A stretch of DNA of 64,000 bases from Pseudocercospora fijiensis CIRAD86 (GCF_000340215.1 NW_006921545.1:525522-589521), one strand, 5' to 3'. Positions 23,838 through 36,000 are shown, counted from the stretch's first letter. Translations and numbers: made by a program. Notes: a model not told the origin generated them from the sequence alone.

Positions 23838-25100
23838 ATTCCGCAATATTAGGTAAATATATATAAACTAGGATGTTATCTAGGTAAACTATATAGAGGT
23901 AGTCTAAGAGGCCTAATAAGGCCCGATTAATATAGAACTAGAATGTCGTAGGGGCGTTAGCTAGCCTAAATAGCATAACTAAGTACTTAAAATAGCTATA
24001 ACGGGTACGGAAGGCTGTTTTCTATTTATCGCCCTTACGAATACAAATACGATAGTACGTATCCTTAATGTCTAATATAGTATAGAAATAGGCGCTAGAT
24101 AGGCGATCGAGGGTCTCGTTAATAAGCGGAAGTAGATAGCGGTCTTAAATAGTAATAGTATTAAGTCTACGGTAATTAATATATAAGCGTAGGCTACTAT
24201 ACTTCTTTAGAACAAACAGGATTAGTGTACTAGTAGGGCTATTGCTATACTAAATTCGACTATAAGCTAGGTTCTTATCTAGGTATTTACGCAATATAGT
24301 AAGCTTACGCTCGCTAAGGTTGTAGAGTAGTCTAAAAGGAACCTCCTTGCCCTCTATAATATTAATCTTAGAGTTAGTCTCTTTAAATATAGGCAATGTC
24401 GATACTAGGTAGTATTTAAACATATTAATATAGGTTTCTCGAATAGGCTACGGTATACGAATAAGCTAATTAGGGTCTATGCTATTAGGGGGCATAGGCT
24501 TATCGTTATTACTACCGAGTAGGTTAGCAGTCGGATTAGCTAAGGTTAGGTTGCTAATAAATAGGACCTTAACGTTATTAGAATACTCGCTAACGTGAAT
24601 ATATTTAATGTCCTCTTTCCTAGCGATTCTAAATCGCTAGGAATAGCTACCTAAGTCTATAGCTACGGCGTATTGCTTAAGGATAGGGTTACTAATAACA
24701 ATATTAGATAGAAGGTTGTCTATATCTACTATGTAGGTAGTAAAGTCTAATAGGCGCTTATTGCCGAGGTTGTCTCTTAGAACTATAGGGATATAGTAGG
24801 CCCTATAGGTTAAGTACCGAGCGTTATTAAACTAAGTAAGGATTAGTATATTAGTCCTCTTTAGTTATCGAAGGTCTAATTGCGTAGCTAGGTGGTAGTT
24901 AATAAGGGCACTAACTAAATTGCCTAGATCTAGTATAACCTTAGTCTTATAGTTAGTGCTATACGTATCCTATATAAGACAGGTACGTATAATAGCTAGT
25001 ATAATATCGATAGTCTTACGCTATATAAGGCTAATAGTTAGTACGGCGCTTATTCTTTTTTCGACTAATTAAAAGGGCCGATAGGGGTAGTATTAGCGGC
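23838..25100 (-). pseudogene. Gypsy-1 B reverse transcriptase N-terminal part and protease
   Basis: On the minus strand this continues Gypsy-1 B upstream of the Gypsy-2 insertion. The RT box at 23875-23886 reads YLDN. Further upstream lie the RT fingers region (about 24.0-24.4 kb) and the protease-like LDLGNLVSALI segment near 24.92 kb. Alignment with copies A and C is continuous across it. Several Gln and Trp positions are stop codons. Confidence 0.85.
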
Positions 25101-25109
25101 TAAGAGGTA

Positions 25110-25850
25110 CCTCCTATACTTAGCGGAAGTACGGTTAATTTAGGCCTAATCCTTAGGTTTGTCGTATTAGCCTAGTAGATAGCTAGTGCTTCTATAGTTA
25201 AAGCACTTCAATCCGGTTAGGGGATTGCTATAGCCGTTATTACTACTATTATTAGTCGAGCGGTTAGTATTATAGGGATACGAGCCCCTTCCGTAGCCCC
25301 TATTATAGCCTCCTCTATATAGCCCTCGGCTACGGCTTCTTCTACGGTAAAAACTATTACTGTTTCTATTATTAGTATTGATGCCTTAGTAGGAGCCTTA
25401 GGTTCCCCCGCGAGCACTACGGTTACTACGGTTAGTACTAGTTAGTCGGATCCTCGACTCTAGTCGTTACTAGAGCTAAATAGCTCGTTTAGCTATTTCT
25501 ACTTCGACTATAAATTAAATACGTATTAGATTAGCCTATTTAAATATACGGCGGCGGTCTAATTTAAGGATAAGTTCCTATCTAAGCTTTAGGCGTATTT
25601 CCGAGATCTATATAGAATTAGTCTTAGCCGGAAGGTCGTCCTCGAGGGTCTTTAAACAGGCCTCGAATAAGCGAGCCGATTAATTAGTCTTTTGTTTAGC
25701 TCGAAGGTACTAATCCTAAGTATATTATTACCTTAGTATAGGGTTTCTAAGGGTGTCTAGTATAATAGTTTTATAGGTTTGCTACTAAATAGTAGTCTAA
25801 TCGTTAAGGGAGTTAAAATAGTTATCCTAGGTACGTTTTAGGGCGCTATT
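25110..25850 (-). pseudogene. Gypsy-1 B gag C-terminal half
   Basis: The minus-strand zinc knuckle at 25164-25205 reads CFNYRSTSYLLG, then a stop and Tyr, so only the first Cys ligand remains. Upstream is an Arg-Gly-rich stretch (25.21-25.42 kb) whose high GC content leaves the other frames open; the 66-codon open frame there is a shadow. The gag is interrupted at 25850/25865 by LINE copy 2 and continues at 30742. Confidence 0.82.
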
Positions 25851-25864
25851 AATATACTATATAG
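25851..25864. repeat. 14-bp target site duplication of LINE copy 2 (left)
   Basis: aatatactatatag lies here and again at 30728-30741. The single-copy site is visible in copy A near 11330-11345. Confidence 0.92.
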
Positions 25865-26034
25865 ATAGATAGATATTTCATTTGCCTATTGTAGTGCCTT
25901 TCGGCCTATGTAGGTCTGTTTCTATGTATTGTTTTAGGTAGGAAACCAACTTAGTTGGTAAAAACCTCCCTCCTGTCCTATTTATAAGTGTTAATCTTCC
26001 TCGTTTCCTTGTTTTCCTTCCTCTAGGGTGTACT

Positions 26035-29000
26035 AGTGTTATAGTTATTACCCTCTAACTACCTTGCCTGCTGCCCTGCCCTTATTTCCCCCTCTTCTTC
26101 CCTCCTTCTTATCTACTCCTTAGTTTCCCTTACTAGTACGAATTGTTGTATAAATCCCTATTTAATGATCTACTTTACTATCCTCTTTAGGTCTTCTTTG
26201 CTCTAGATTAGCTTATCGTATTCCCTTTCTATTGCTTTTAGTCTCTAATTACTTCTGCTTTCTAACTATAGAGGGTAGACTAGTAGTATATACTTAGGAT
26301 TCTGAGATTAGTAGCTATATTAGTACGCTCTGCTTTCAATTCCTAGGACGTTTCTTCTAAACAGGTAAGACCTGAGTCTAATGTATTTAGATCTGATTTA
26401 GATAGCTAGGCTTGCCTCGGCCCTGTTTAGGTCCTTATAGAGCTAGTAGTTGTATTAACTAAATTTGATTAGTGCCTTTAGGGTTCCTAGTCTAACTTGT
26501 GTTTTGTTCTATTCCTGCTCCTATAGGTGTCTAGCAATTGACTCTACTAGGCTTTATTTCTCTCCCTTTAGCTTATCTTCCTTTAGCCTTATATTTAGTC
26601 CCTAAAGCTCTTTCTCTAGCATTTCTCTTATTAAGACTCTATATTGCTCTAGGTCTTTAACTTTCTAGGGAGTTATTTATAGTCTGTCTCGCCTCCTAGT
26701 CCTAATATACTAGGCTTTTATCTTGTCTAGTGCCTTTTAGATAGTCTATTAGACTAGGTATTCTATTGTCTTTGCCGCGTATTAGTGTCTTAGTCCCTTA
26801 GAGTATTATTTAACTAGTAGGATCCCTAATTCCATTTCTACTACCCTTGTTAGTATAGTTTTGTATGCTCCTAGGATTTTCTTTAGGCTTTAGGTTTAGG
26901 ACCTACTAACTGGTTGCTTAATCCTCCTTAGTGTTTTCTCCTAGGCTATCTATATCTGTGCTCTATATAGCATTGCTAGCTTAACAATTGCTTTGTATAT
27001 AACTTTAGCTTTCTCGAATATAGCCCCCTATATAGAGGCTATAAGTCTATTAATGGATTATATATTAGCATCTACCCTCTACTTTACCTTCTTTACTTAT
27101 AGTCCCTAATTCAGTTTTAGATCTAGCTAGATCCCTAGTACCCTAAGCTCTACTAATAGTTAGGTTTTAAAGCCTTAGATAGTGATTAATTGCTTTATAT
27201 TATAGGTTGATTTAGCCTTGCTAAAGTAGATAAGCTAGTACTTTTCTAAGGCGAATCTTGCTCTATACCTCTTTGCCTATTTTTTATACTCTTAGTGCTT
27301 CTCTTCTAGGATCTTATAGTTGGTTTCTATTGTCTTAGACTAGGCTAGGATGTTTGTATTATCTACAAACCCTAATGCTAATATGTTTTTTGATTCTAGG
27401 AGTAGGAGTAGGTCTGCTATAAAGATAAGGAAGAGGATTAGGGAGAGTATTAATCCTTAGGGGATTCCCTTTTTAGTTAGTATTAGGTCTGATTTGAATT
27501 TGCCTAGAATAAGCTATATCGATCTTTCCTATAGGAAGGACTAGATGAATTAGACTATCTAGTTTAGTATAGCTTTCTATTTAAGTATATATAGGAGCCT
27601 TTTATAGGAGACATTATTAAAGGCTCCTAAGATATTAAGGGAGAGGAGGGTTACTACCTAGTTTTAACTATAGTGCTAGATATGCTTAATCTGTTCTATA
27701 ATTAGTTCTATAGCTATTAGTGTTAACCTCTTCTTTCTTCCTCCTATCTAGCCTTTAGGAAGGATGTTCCTTTCCTCGGTAAAGGTTGTTAGCCTTTTAG
27801 CGATAATTTTCTCTAGTACCTTGCCTATTATATTAAGTAGGGCTATTAGTCTATAGGCCTTAAGCTATATATAGTCTTCCTTCTAGGGCTTCCTTAGTAC
27901 TACTATTAGGGACTTCCTAAATAGTCTTAGGTAGTGTCCTAATACTAGGCTTTATAAAAAGATATTAGCTAGTGCTAGGGCTAGCCCCTTCCTATATACT
28001 TTTAGAAGTTTGTTATAGATCTTATCTTCTCCTAGTGCCTTATTACCTGGAATTTTCTTTAGGATCCTTTTAATAGTTTCGGGTTTAACCTAGGTGTCTC
28101 TTAGTATACCTAGCAGTAGAGTCTCTTATTCTTCCTCCTTTATATCTAATAGGTCTGCTTGTACTTTTCTATAGAAGAAGTATTAGCCTAGGGCTCTTAC
28201 TTTCCCTTCTATTATAGTCTACATTTGTCCTTATTAGTCTATAATGTCTAGGAATTGTAGTAGCATATTCTTTTCCTATTTAGGCCTCCTTGCCTATTTA
28301 GCTATCCTCTATATCTCCTCTAGTTTCTTTGTAATTATTCCTATTATAGATCTCTATTCTTGTATCTTATCTTTCTTAATCTAGATCTTCTTTTCTTAGT
28401 AGGCTTTATTGTAGTTGTCCTATACTTCCTAGGTATAGGTTTGTATCTACTGCCTCCTAGCCTTCCTTACTACTTTAACCTTCTTTATATACTTACTAGT
28501 CTAGTATAGTTGCTAGTACTATAAATGTTTCTTTGCTAGGGTATGCTTTCTAGCTACCTGTTTTAGGATTCCTATTAGTTCTTCTACTGCCTTGTTAATG
28601 TCCTCTAGCCTTAGTAGGTACTTTGTTAAGAGTTCCTCTAGTTTTAGGTCCCTTTCTAGTTCCTCCCTAATCCTGCCCTATTTAGCACCTTTCTAGTTAA
28701 GCTTCTCCTCTAGTTCCCTTTCCTAATTAGCTTAGACATTTAGCTTAATCTATACCGGGAAGTAGTCTAATAATTCTTCTAGTTCCTAGTTGACCCTATA
28801 TCTTATAATCCTATTCCTAATCTAATGTAATATAAAATATAGGTCTAGTATACTACTGCTTCCTCTTGCCTCCTAAGTAATTAGTCCCTTTAGGGTAACA
28901 ATTTCTATTCCTTCCCTCTCTAATATATCAATCAGTCTTCCTACTAGGAAGTAGTAAGCTAGGGTAAAGTCTAAGCCCTAGAGGGGGTAGTAGAGGTTGA

Positions 29001-29490
29001 AATCCCTAAGTAGGATTTAGTAGGTGTTCCCCTAGATAACTCTAGGTAGTCTTTCTAGGGTTTTCAGTTAGGTACTGCTTCTTAAGTCTAGTAGTAGGTT
29101 ATATATATAGTAGACTTAGAGTGTACCTTAGGATGTCTCTACTTAAACTAATGTTAGGTCCCTATCCTCCTATAGTATAGCCTACTAGGTTTCTATATCT
29201 ATCTCCTTACTAACGTAGATGTATATCCTTAGGGCTCCCTAGTTGTAGATAATTAGGTAGTATCTTAGGTCTTTAACTATTGCTAGTCTCTTTATATATA
29301 GGTTGAGCTAGGGCTCTTAGATTGCAATAATGTAATATTCTTTTAGGTTTAGTACTTGAAGGAAGCTCCTCTATACCTTGTCTTTGCTCTTATTAACATT
29401 GCACTATATAATGTTTAGTAATGTTATAATGTTTATTAGGTTTTATCTATATTATTTCCCTATAAGTTTTCCTTTAGTCTTCCCTTACTT
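26035..29490 (-). pseudogene. LINE copy 2 ORF2: endonuclease and reverse transcriptase
   Basis: The minus-strand frame has the same domains as copy 1: endonuclease near 29.45-28.8 kb (RDFNLYYP near 28.99 kb), RT with its box near 27.36 kb reading FVDN, and the C-terminal Cys/His region near 26.25-26.35 kb. The second catalytic Asp is Asn, as in copies 1 and 3. TAG stops are frequent. Ends are by alignment with copy 1. Confidence 0.84.
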
Positions 29491-29494
29491 TAGA

Positions 29495-30700
29495 CTAATA
29501 TTTAACTAAGCTTTGTCTGCCCTACTTCCTTTCCTGCAATATTAAGGTATCTTAGTCTCCCTAGTTGCTAGTGACTCTCTTATACTAGTAAGGCCCTAAA
29601 TGTAAACCTATTATCTTGCCTAGACCTCTTTTGTAGCACTTAGCTAGGTTGCTTCTATACCTAGCTACCCTAGCTTGTTGTATATCTTTTTAGTGTATTG
29701 ATTCTAGCTTCCTTTGCCTTCCTAGCTGCCTATATTCTTACCGGGCATTCCTTCGCCTAAGAGGGGTGTCTTTTAGTATAGTATATACATCTTGCTTCTC
29801 CCTTATATACTTTGTATTCTTTGACCTAGTAATCCCCTATATAATAGGAGCAAGTGTTAGTTGTCTTTATATACTTAGCTGCTAAGTATCTATAGTGTTG
29901 ACATTTGAAGCACTGTATTATCCTATAGTTGCTTCTATATATCTCTGTTTCTAATCTTTTAAAGTCCTAGAATAACCCCTAGTCTAGCACTATATTAGCT
30001 TACTCTATACTCCCTACCTAGATAATTAGGGAAGACTGCTTCTTAGTCTCTTCGATTTTCCTTTTAATCTATACCACTTTTATAATCTTTAGGCCTAGGT
30101 ATATAGCTTAGTTTTGTCTCTATAGGCTCTTAATATCCCGTTCTTCCTTAAAGCTTCTTGTTATGCTATAGGCTATAATTATAAACTGCTATTAGGAGAC
30201 CTTTGCTGTTTTCCCTATCTTAGTTATCTATTCTTTTTGTATTTCTAGCTTCTTTTTGTCCTACTCTTGTACTATAAATAGCTTGATTACCCCTTTACCT
30301 TCGTTCCTAGCCCTAATTACCTCTTTAACTATAATTCTTTCTACAATCTCTTTCCCTATAAGTCCTTAGATTTCCTTTTGCTCCTATAGGTCCGTAATAT
30401 AGACTCTAACTACTATCCTTAGGGGTTTTGGCGCCTCCTAACTAGCTACTACTACCTAGGTGCGGTAGTTTAGGCTTGTCTCCTATTGTTTCTTCGTAAT
30501 CTTTGCTACGACTATATTAGCTACCTTTCTGATTACGTAGCTTGCCTAGTTGTAGATTGCTTTCAGTCCTCTAAGGAGTTCTAAGATTATTATCCTATAT
30601 ACCCTCTTAGGGGTTCTTCTATCTTCCGCCTTTAGTACCTCCTCTGCCCTAGTATATAGTGCTTTCTATTCGTCCTCCCTTCCTTCTTAACTGTCTTCCC
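29495..30700 (-). pseudogene. LINE copy 2 ORF1: gag-like protein
   Basis: The minus-strand zinc knuckle at 29871-29912 reads CFKCQHYRYLAAKY: the His ligand and the last Cys have become Tyr through CpA-to-TpA changes, whereas copy 1 keeps all four. The rest is collinear with copy 1 ORF1 and broken by stops. Confidence 0.78.
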
Positions 30701-30727
30701 TTCGTCTCTAATTGTTCGCTGCTATTC

Positions 30728-30741
30728 AATATACTATATAG
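30728..30741. repeat. 14-bp target site duplication of LINE copy 2 (right)
   Basis: This is an exact repeat of 25851-25864 at the 5' junction of the LINE. Confidence 0.92.
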
Positions 30742-31458
30742 TATAGACAACTAACGAGTAGTCGTCTAGAAGGGCCCTCGGTACATTTCGCTAGTTAAGC
30801 TTATAATCGCGTATATAATTATTATACCGCTTACGACTAGAGCTATTAAATACGGTATAGTCTTTAAGCTTAGTATCCTTCTTCTAAACGGATAGTAAGG
30901 AAGGCCCTACTACTAGTTTGAAATTAGTTGTTAGGGACTCCTAAAGGTAGCGAATCTCGAGGAGGTTATCCTTTAGCTACTACTCTTAACGTAGGGCAGT
31001 AAGCCTATTTTAAGTGGCTTCTTAAAGTCTCCCTACTAGTTAGGGGCTAAAAGCTAGTCGGTTATATCGACGATTAATAATATTATTAACGATATCGTTA
31101 ATAGGTAACGATAGATTATCCCCTTCGATTATAGGTTCTTTAGTAGAAGGTCCTTTAGTAGGTACTATACTACTAGAATTATCGTTACTAGAGCTACTAG
31201 AAGCGCCGCGGTTATTATTAGTATTTCGTAATAAGCCGGCTATTATAATAAGGGGTAGTACTAATAATATATTATAGCCCCTTATAGTACGGATATAGCG
31301 GAACTAGTAGGTATCGGCGGTTGTTTTAGTAAATGGTATATATAGGTCCCGTTCTTCGGGCGTAATATAGTAAAATCGATAGTTTTCGTAGCTATACCGC
31401 TAAAAGCTTAAAATAGGGACTATCTAGCTACTACCCTTAAAGGGTAGATCGAATACTA
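30742..31458 (-). pseudogene. Gypsy-1 B gag N-terminal half, leader and primer binding site
   Basis: On the minus strand this is the gag start and leader of copy B. The short Pro-Thr-Lys repeat region near 31.14-31.17 kb reads SSIVPTKGPSTKEPI, with fewer repeats than A or C. The primer binding site is at 31442-31458 (tagtattcgatctaccc), directly against the LTR. The segment joins 25850 once LINE copy 2 is removed. Confidence 0.83.
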
Positions 31459-31464
31459 TATAAT

Positions 31465-31506
31465 CGTTACGAAAACTTCTTTTCCGATCGCGACGATCCT
31501 ATCGAT
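31465..31506 (+). repeat. Left terminal inverted repeat (42 bp)
   Basis: It pairs with 32397-32438: 41 of 42 positions match, the exception being one base in a T-run. It is rich in CG and GATC motifs. Confidence 0.9.
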
Positions 31507-31609
31507 CCTAGCGATCGCGAGCGATCCCGAGCGATCCCGAGCGATCCTAAGCTATCCTAGAACGATAAATAGGTAACTTATAAAAGTTAGACTTTTGCCT
31601 AATACTACA

Positions 31610-31774
31610 CTAAAAATAGAACATTTTTGTCATATATTACTAAGCCGTAAACCTTCTAGATAAAAAGATATGAAGGAAAGAAAATCGCTTTTCTAGACAT
31701 TTTGCTTCTAATTTATCTTTTTTTCTAGTAGGTTTATAGCTTAGTAATATAGTAAAAAGGTACTCTATTTTTAG
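31610..31774. repeat. Imperfect hairpin inside the 974-bp element
   Basis: The arm 31610-31669 (ctaaaaataga onward) is largely complementary to 31715-31774. The longest shared part is attactaag followed by taaacc. The loop of about 45 bp contains a further small hairpin, agaaaa-tcgc-ttttct. Confidence 0.75.
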
Positions 31775-32396
31775 TATATTATTTTAAAAAAATATAAAAT
31801 TTATAGTTTTTCTACGAAACTAAAGCTAGGGAACAGAAATAAGCAATATAGTATTTTGGCTTTTCTAAGTTATACTTTACTATTTTTATAAATTTAAAAA
31901 AAAGAACTTAAAGTTCTACCTACTAATAAGAGTATTATAAATTTTGAAGTCTTAATACCTAGTAATTATCCTAGAATCTAGAAAAGAATCTCGAGTGTTT
32001 CGAGTGTACTTTTTTTCAAAGTTCTGCTTATTAAGCGTCGGCTTTTGAAAGAAACCTTAACGAAATATCGGCTGCATTTAACGAAACCTCAACGAAAAAA
32101 ATTTATTTATAAAAAAAACCTACGAACCCGCTAAATTTGACTTATATTAGTACGCAATACCCCGAAATACCTGCTCGTAGTAGTAGTATACGGAGTAGTA
32201 GTAGTCGGGCTCTAACTTGCCCCGCGTCCTTTACGTTCCTAGGCCTCGAATTTCGGGACGGCCCGTCCCGAAATTTCGATCGCGAGGATCCTATCGATAG
32301 GATCGCGGCCCCGCGATCCCGAGCGATCCTATCCGACAAGATCTTTAACGTACGATCCCGAGGATCCTAAGGATCCTAAGGATCCTAAGCGATCCT

Positions 32397-32438
32397 ATCG
32401 ATAGGATCGTCGCGATCGGAAAAAAAGTTTTCGTAACG
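32397..32438 (-). repeat. Right terminal inverted repeat (42 bp)
   Basis: This is the inverted partner of 31465-31506, ending gttttcgtaacg. It is followed by AT and the remainder of the Gypsy-1 LTR. Confidence 0.9.
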
Positions 32439-32631
32439 ATAGGGGTTATATTAGTAGGTAGATAGGATAGTAGTAGGTATAAGTAGTATTCGATAAGGAT
32501 CTAGAAGGAGAGAGAGGAAGGTAGTTAAGTTAGCCTAACGCTAAGCGCTAAGCCCTACCTAAGGCATCGAGACCCTAGCTTTACTCGGCCTAGTTATATA
32601 CTAATTACGTATAACCTCTTTAGCCCTAACA

Positions 32632-33050
32632 ATTATACGCGTTTAAGCGACGAGGGTATATCGCTAGGACCTAGAAAATTAATAAGCCTATAATCGTAAG
32701 GAGACATTTATACTTCTTACCTTCCGGATTAAATAGTCTTCTATTAAACCGTTATAGTAGGTCCTCGTTAGATTCGTATAAAGGATAGTAGCTAAAGGAA
32801 GGGGAAACGGCTAGCTTAGGAAGGCCCGAAGAGCCGAATCCTTAAGGTAGATTTATCTTTAAGAATATAGAGAAAGGGGAGAAAGAGCGGAAGAGCGAAT
32901 AGAGAATTAGAAATAGTCCGTAGGTAAGCGAGGTAGGTTGCTATAGCAACTAGTCTATTTAGGGGTTCGAAATATATTAGGGATATATACCTACTATATA
33001 CGCCGGCTATATTACCTTCTACGTAAACGCTTCGTCTCCTTAAAGCTACT
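32632..33050. other. Unassigned DNA between Gypsy-1 B and the hAT relic
   Basis: This is probably the 3' flank of the hAT element. I looked for a terminal inverted repeat shared with 36060-36530 and did not find one. No protein was recognised. Confidence 0.4.
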
Positions 33051-36000
33051 CTAAGCCTATATACTTTTCCGTTTCTCGACCTAGTATCGCCTTCTACCTC
33101 CGCCCTCCTCCTCTTCGTTATCGCTAATAAGGGTTTCGCTTAGACTAAATTTCGTATTCTCTTCGCGCTCCTAGGTTTCTTCGATCTTAAGGTTTTCTAA
33201 TTCCTCGATTAAGTCCTTTAGTATAATCTTTAGTATCCTACCTTAGCGACTCTAGTAGAGGAGATAGTATCGGAATACTAAAATAGATTTAAAGGTAGTA
33301 GGCGAGTATATTCGATTAAAGCGGCCCTAGTAATAAGCGATACTAAAAGATCTTTTATAGCCTATACCTACGCTCGGTATAGCGAGGACGTCCTAAGCGA
33401 CCGACGCTATCGTTAGAAACTCAGGCTCTAACCGCTACTATATAGCGAGAATATCGTCTCCGAATTCGTCTAGAAGACCGGTAAGATCTAGAGATTATTA
33501 GCCCTCTTTCCGAGCCTACGGGGTTAGTACTTACTCGCGCGCCGATAGAGATCGAACTCTTCTTTATTTACTTTAGTAGTTACTTCCTCTTCTACCTCTA
33601 CTTCCTACCTACGAAATAGATATAATATCGGAGCCCTTTAAACAGTCTTTTTCTTTATAGGAGCTATAATTAGACTAGTTTTTTTCCGACGTATATAGAA
33701 TATCTTTTCTAGAATAGTCTAGTAATACTTAGACTATTCCTCGTCTCCCTTCTATTCCGGCTTCTACTAGTATATATCCGTTTCTACCGGATTAAGCAAG
33801 TACGTAACGCTATAGATATCCCCGAACGACTAAAAGGTAGTACTATAATATTTATATAACTTAGTATAGGAGGTATCTATAGCTTTCGTTATAGCTACTT
33901 TCTAGGGAACGCTCTTCTTAGCTAGCTTAGCTACGGTTTCGTCGAGCTCGTTAAAGAGCTAGTTATAGTATATAAAGATAAGGTAGATCGTCGGTCCTTA
34001 GGTTCTTTAAATCGTAGTAGTAACCTTTGCGTAATACTTACTAATATCTACGAGATACTCTACTTAGCGCTATTCGGCGGGGGTAAGCCCGAGCTACTTA
34101 ATACCCTCGGAACTCTAATAGATCTCGAGGGCGGTATATAAAGTATATTCCCTCGTAACTATATAGAAAGTCGAATCGAACCGGGTCTTAACGTCTTAGG
34201 TAAAACGGAGTAGGCGCTAAGGAGGCCGCTTTTACTATCGCTTATTCTATACGATATTCTAGGTATCGGTTTTAGGGCGCTCGATTAGGTTCTTTTAAAT
34301 AGCTTCGAATCGGTTATATCTCTATAAGCTCGAGTTCGTATATATTGCTAGACGGCGAAGCTAGAGAAAAAGAGTTAGAACTATACTAGGTTGCCGGCTA
34401 TAGGTACTAGCTACGGACAAAAGTTATACCTTATATAAAACGAGAGCGAGGCTCTCTACCTTATCCCGGTTTATTACTATAACGAGTTTCTCGACTTACG
34501 ACTTTGCTTTATCCTTATCTAGCACCTTCTATTAGTCGTTATTTAATAGTACAATTTTAAGCGTCTTAAAGAGGGCTCGGATCGCGATCTAAACTATATA
34601 AGCGAGGTAGAGAGACTTCTATAGGGATATAACTAGTAACGACGTCGGCTCCGATTTAATAGAGCTAGGGCTATTACTAGACTCCTCTTTATTATTATTA
34701 TACGTATTATCGTACGTATCCGGAATCGTAGCGAGCTTAATATTCGGAAGATTAAGCTAGATTATAGACCTTGTAATCTCCTCTACGTACTCGACCCTAT
34801 CGATACGATTAGTAATTTCAAAGATATATATAAGTAAATTGCATATATAACGCCTTATATAATATTCGATTTTTACTAGCGTTATCCGTAGTAATCGAGA
34901 TTAGTTTCGTTATTACGCTAACCCTATCTATTACCGTATAGACAAGCTTCGCTAGATCCTTACTAGTATAGGAACCTAGAATTTTAGGGAATCCGGTTAT
35001 AAGTTCCTAGAGTTTCTAATCCGAATTAATAAAGTATAGTATAATCGAGAGAAAGGAGGCTCTTATAGTCCGGCTTTACTAGCTATCGATAGTAATAGCT
35101 ACTCGGCGAGTATTACGGAGGATCTCCCGAATATCGTCTAACGTAGCCTCTTTATTCTTTCCGAATATAATACGCTAGGTTATCGCGCCGAGAATTAGGG
35201 GGGGGGTAGTTTATAAGATATAGGTATATCTTCTATATAGAGTCCCTTTCGTAGAAGTCTTCCGGAAGACTATTTATAGCTAGCATTTCGTTTACGAGTT
35301 ACTTAAAGTCTTCGGGGGAGAAATCGGTAGCCTTTAATCCTAGAGCTTCCTTAAGCGTAGCCTATAATAATTAGCTAGATCTCTACAGTTAATTAAAGTA
35401 GCCGGTAGCTATAGCCGGTATTTTAGAAGACGTACCTCTTTCTAGAACGCTATATCTATATTAACCCTCCTCTCTTCTTAAGATTCCCGATACTGTTTAG
35501 AATAGAGATAGTTAGTAGGCGATAAGTTCCTATCCTCTAGTTTTAGGTATTTTAAGATTAAACCGTAGAAGTTATAGATAATTACTAGTTAACCTCTAAG
35601 TTAAGAAGTCGTATAACGGTATAATGCCCCCTCTATAAAGAACTTCTAGAACGTATCCGTTCGCTCCTTACTACCCTATCCTATCGAGTACTTCCGGAGT
35701 TTATACTCCTTCGAACGTAAGTATAAAGGGAACTGTATCTTATAGACCTATTAATTAAACTACTCGGTATACTCGGGTTTCTAAAGATACGCCTAGCTAA
35801 CCTTTTTAAAGAGATCCGGGTTAATACTCGATATTCTTATATCTCTAAATAACCTTCTACTTAGACTCCGTAAAGGTAAGGACTAGGTAGTAGTACCCTA
35901 TAACAAATTCCTACTACTAGGATTCGGAGAGGACAAATCTAGCTCTAATCGTCGTCTAGGACTTAATAGGCTCGAAGGCGAGTATATAACCTCCTCTCGA

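Larger units (their letters stand above)
25865..30727 (-). mobile_element. LINE copy 2, Tad1-like
   Basis: This 4,863-bp minus-strand element is collinear with LINE copy 1 over its whole length and lacks about 10 bp at the 5' end. It lies in the gag of Gypsy-1 B and is flanked by a 14-bp duplication. The 3' tail on the plus strand is atagatagatagatattt, again GATA repeats in place of poly(A). It carries more RIP damage than copy 1 in ORF1: the knuckle has lost its His and last Cys. Confidence 0.93.
31465..32438. mobile_element. 974-bp terminal-inverted-repeat element, little affected by RIP
   Basis: The ends form a 42-bp inverted repeat with one mismatch, starting cgttacgaaaac. The insertion repeats only the dinucleotide AT of the target. 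Just inside each end are short GATC-containing tandem repeats: gagcgatccc about three times (31519-31549) and ggatcctaa three times (about 32361-32388). The middle is AT-rich and holds a large imperfect hairpin (31610-31774). A second hairpin (about 32249-32275) has perfect 13-bp arms. CpA and TpG are common, unlike the surroundings. I see no transposase: two open frames at 32137-32370 run on opposite strands over GC-rich DNA and look fortuitous. It is best read as a non-autonomous DNA transposon (MITE-like) of unassigned superfamily. Confidence 0.82.
14431..32631 (-). mobile_element. Gypsy-1 copy B, host of three nested insertions
   Basis: This minus-strand Gypsy-1 copy runs from its 5' LTR (31459-32631, interrupted) to a truncation near 14430 inside the chromodomain, so its 3' end and 3' LTR are gone. 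Its sequence is split by Gypsy-2 (16935-23832, in RT), LINE copy 2 (25865-30727, in gag) and a 974-bp inverted-repeat element (31465-32438, in the LTR). With these removed the pieces join cleanly and follow copies A and C. It is the most decayed Gypsy-1 copy here: its zinc knuckle keeps one ligand of four and its RT box is YLDN. Confidence 0.9.
31459..32631 (-). repeat. Gypsy-1 B 5' LTR, split by an inverted-repeat element
   Basis: Bases 31459-31464 plus 32441-32631 add up to exactly 197 bp, the LTR length of copies A and C. The intervening block is the 974-bp element and a repeated AT. The LTR ends at 32631 (ctaaca, keeping CA). Confidence 0.92.

Noticed and set aside
25217..25417. 66-codon minus-strand open frame, hydrophobic
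   Set aside because: It lies in the Arg-Gly-rich gag segment of Gypsy-1 B but in a different frame from the zinc knuckle, so it is a shadow.
32137..32370. Overlapping open frames on both strands (77 and 65 codons)
   Set aside because: They cover the same GC-rich, palindromic part of the inverted-repeat element and mirror each other. No start context, homology or codon signal supports either.
31465..32438. Helitron, because insertion is at AT without a clear longer duplication
   Set aside because: The element has long terminal inverted repeats, which Helitrons lack, and no CTRR 3' end.
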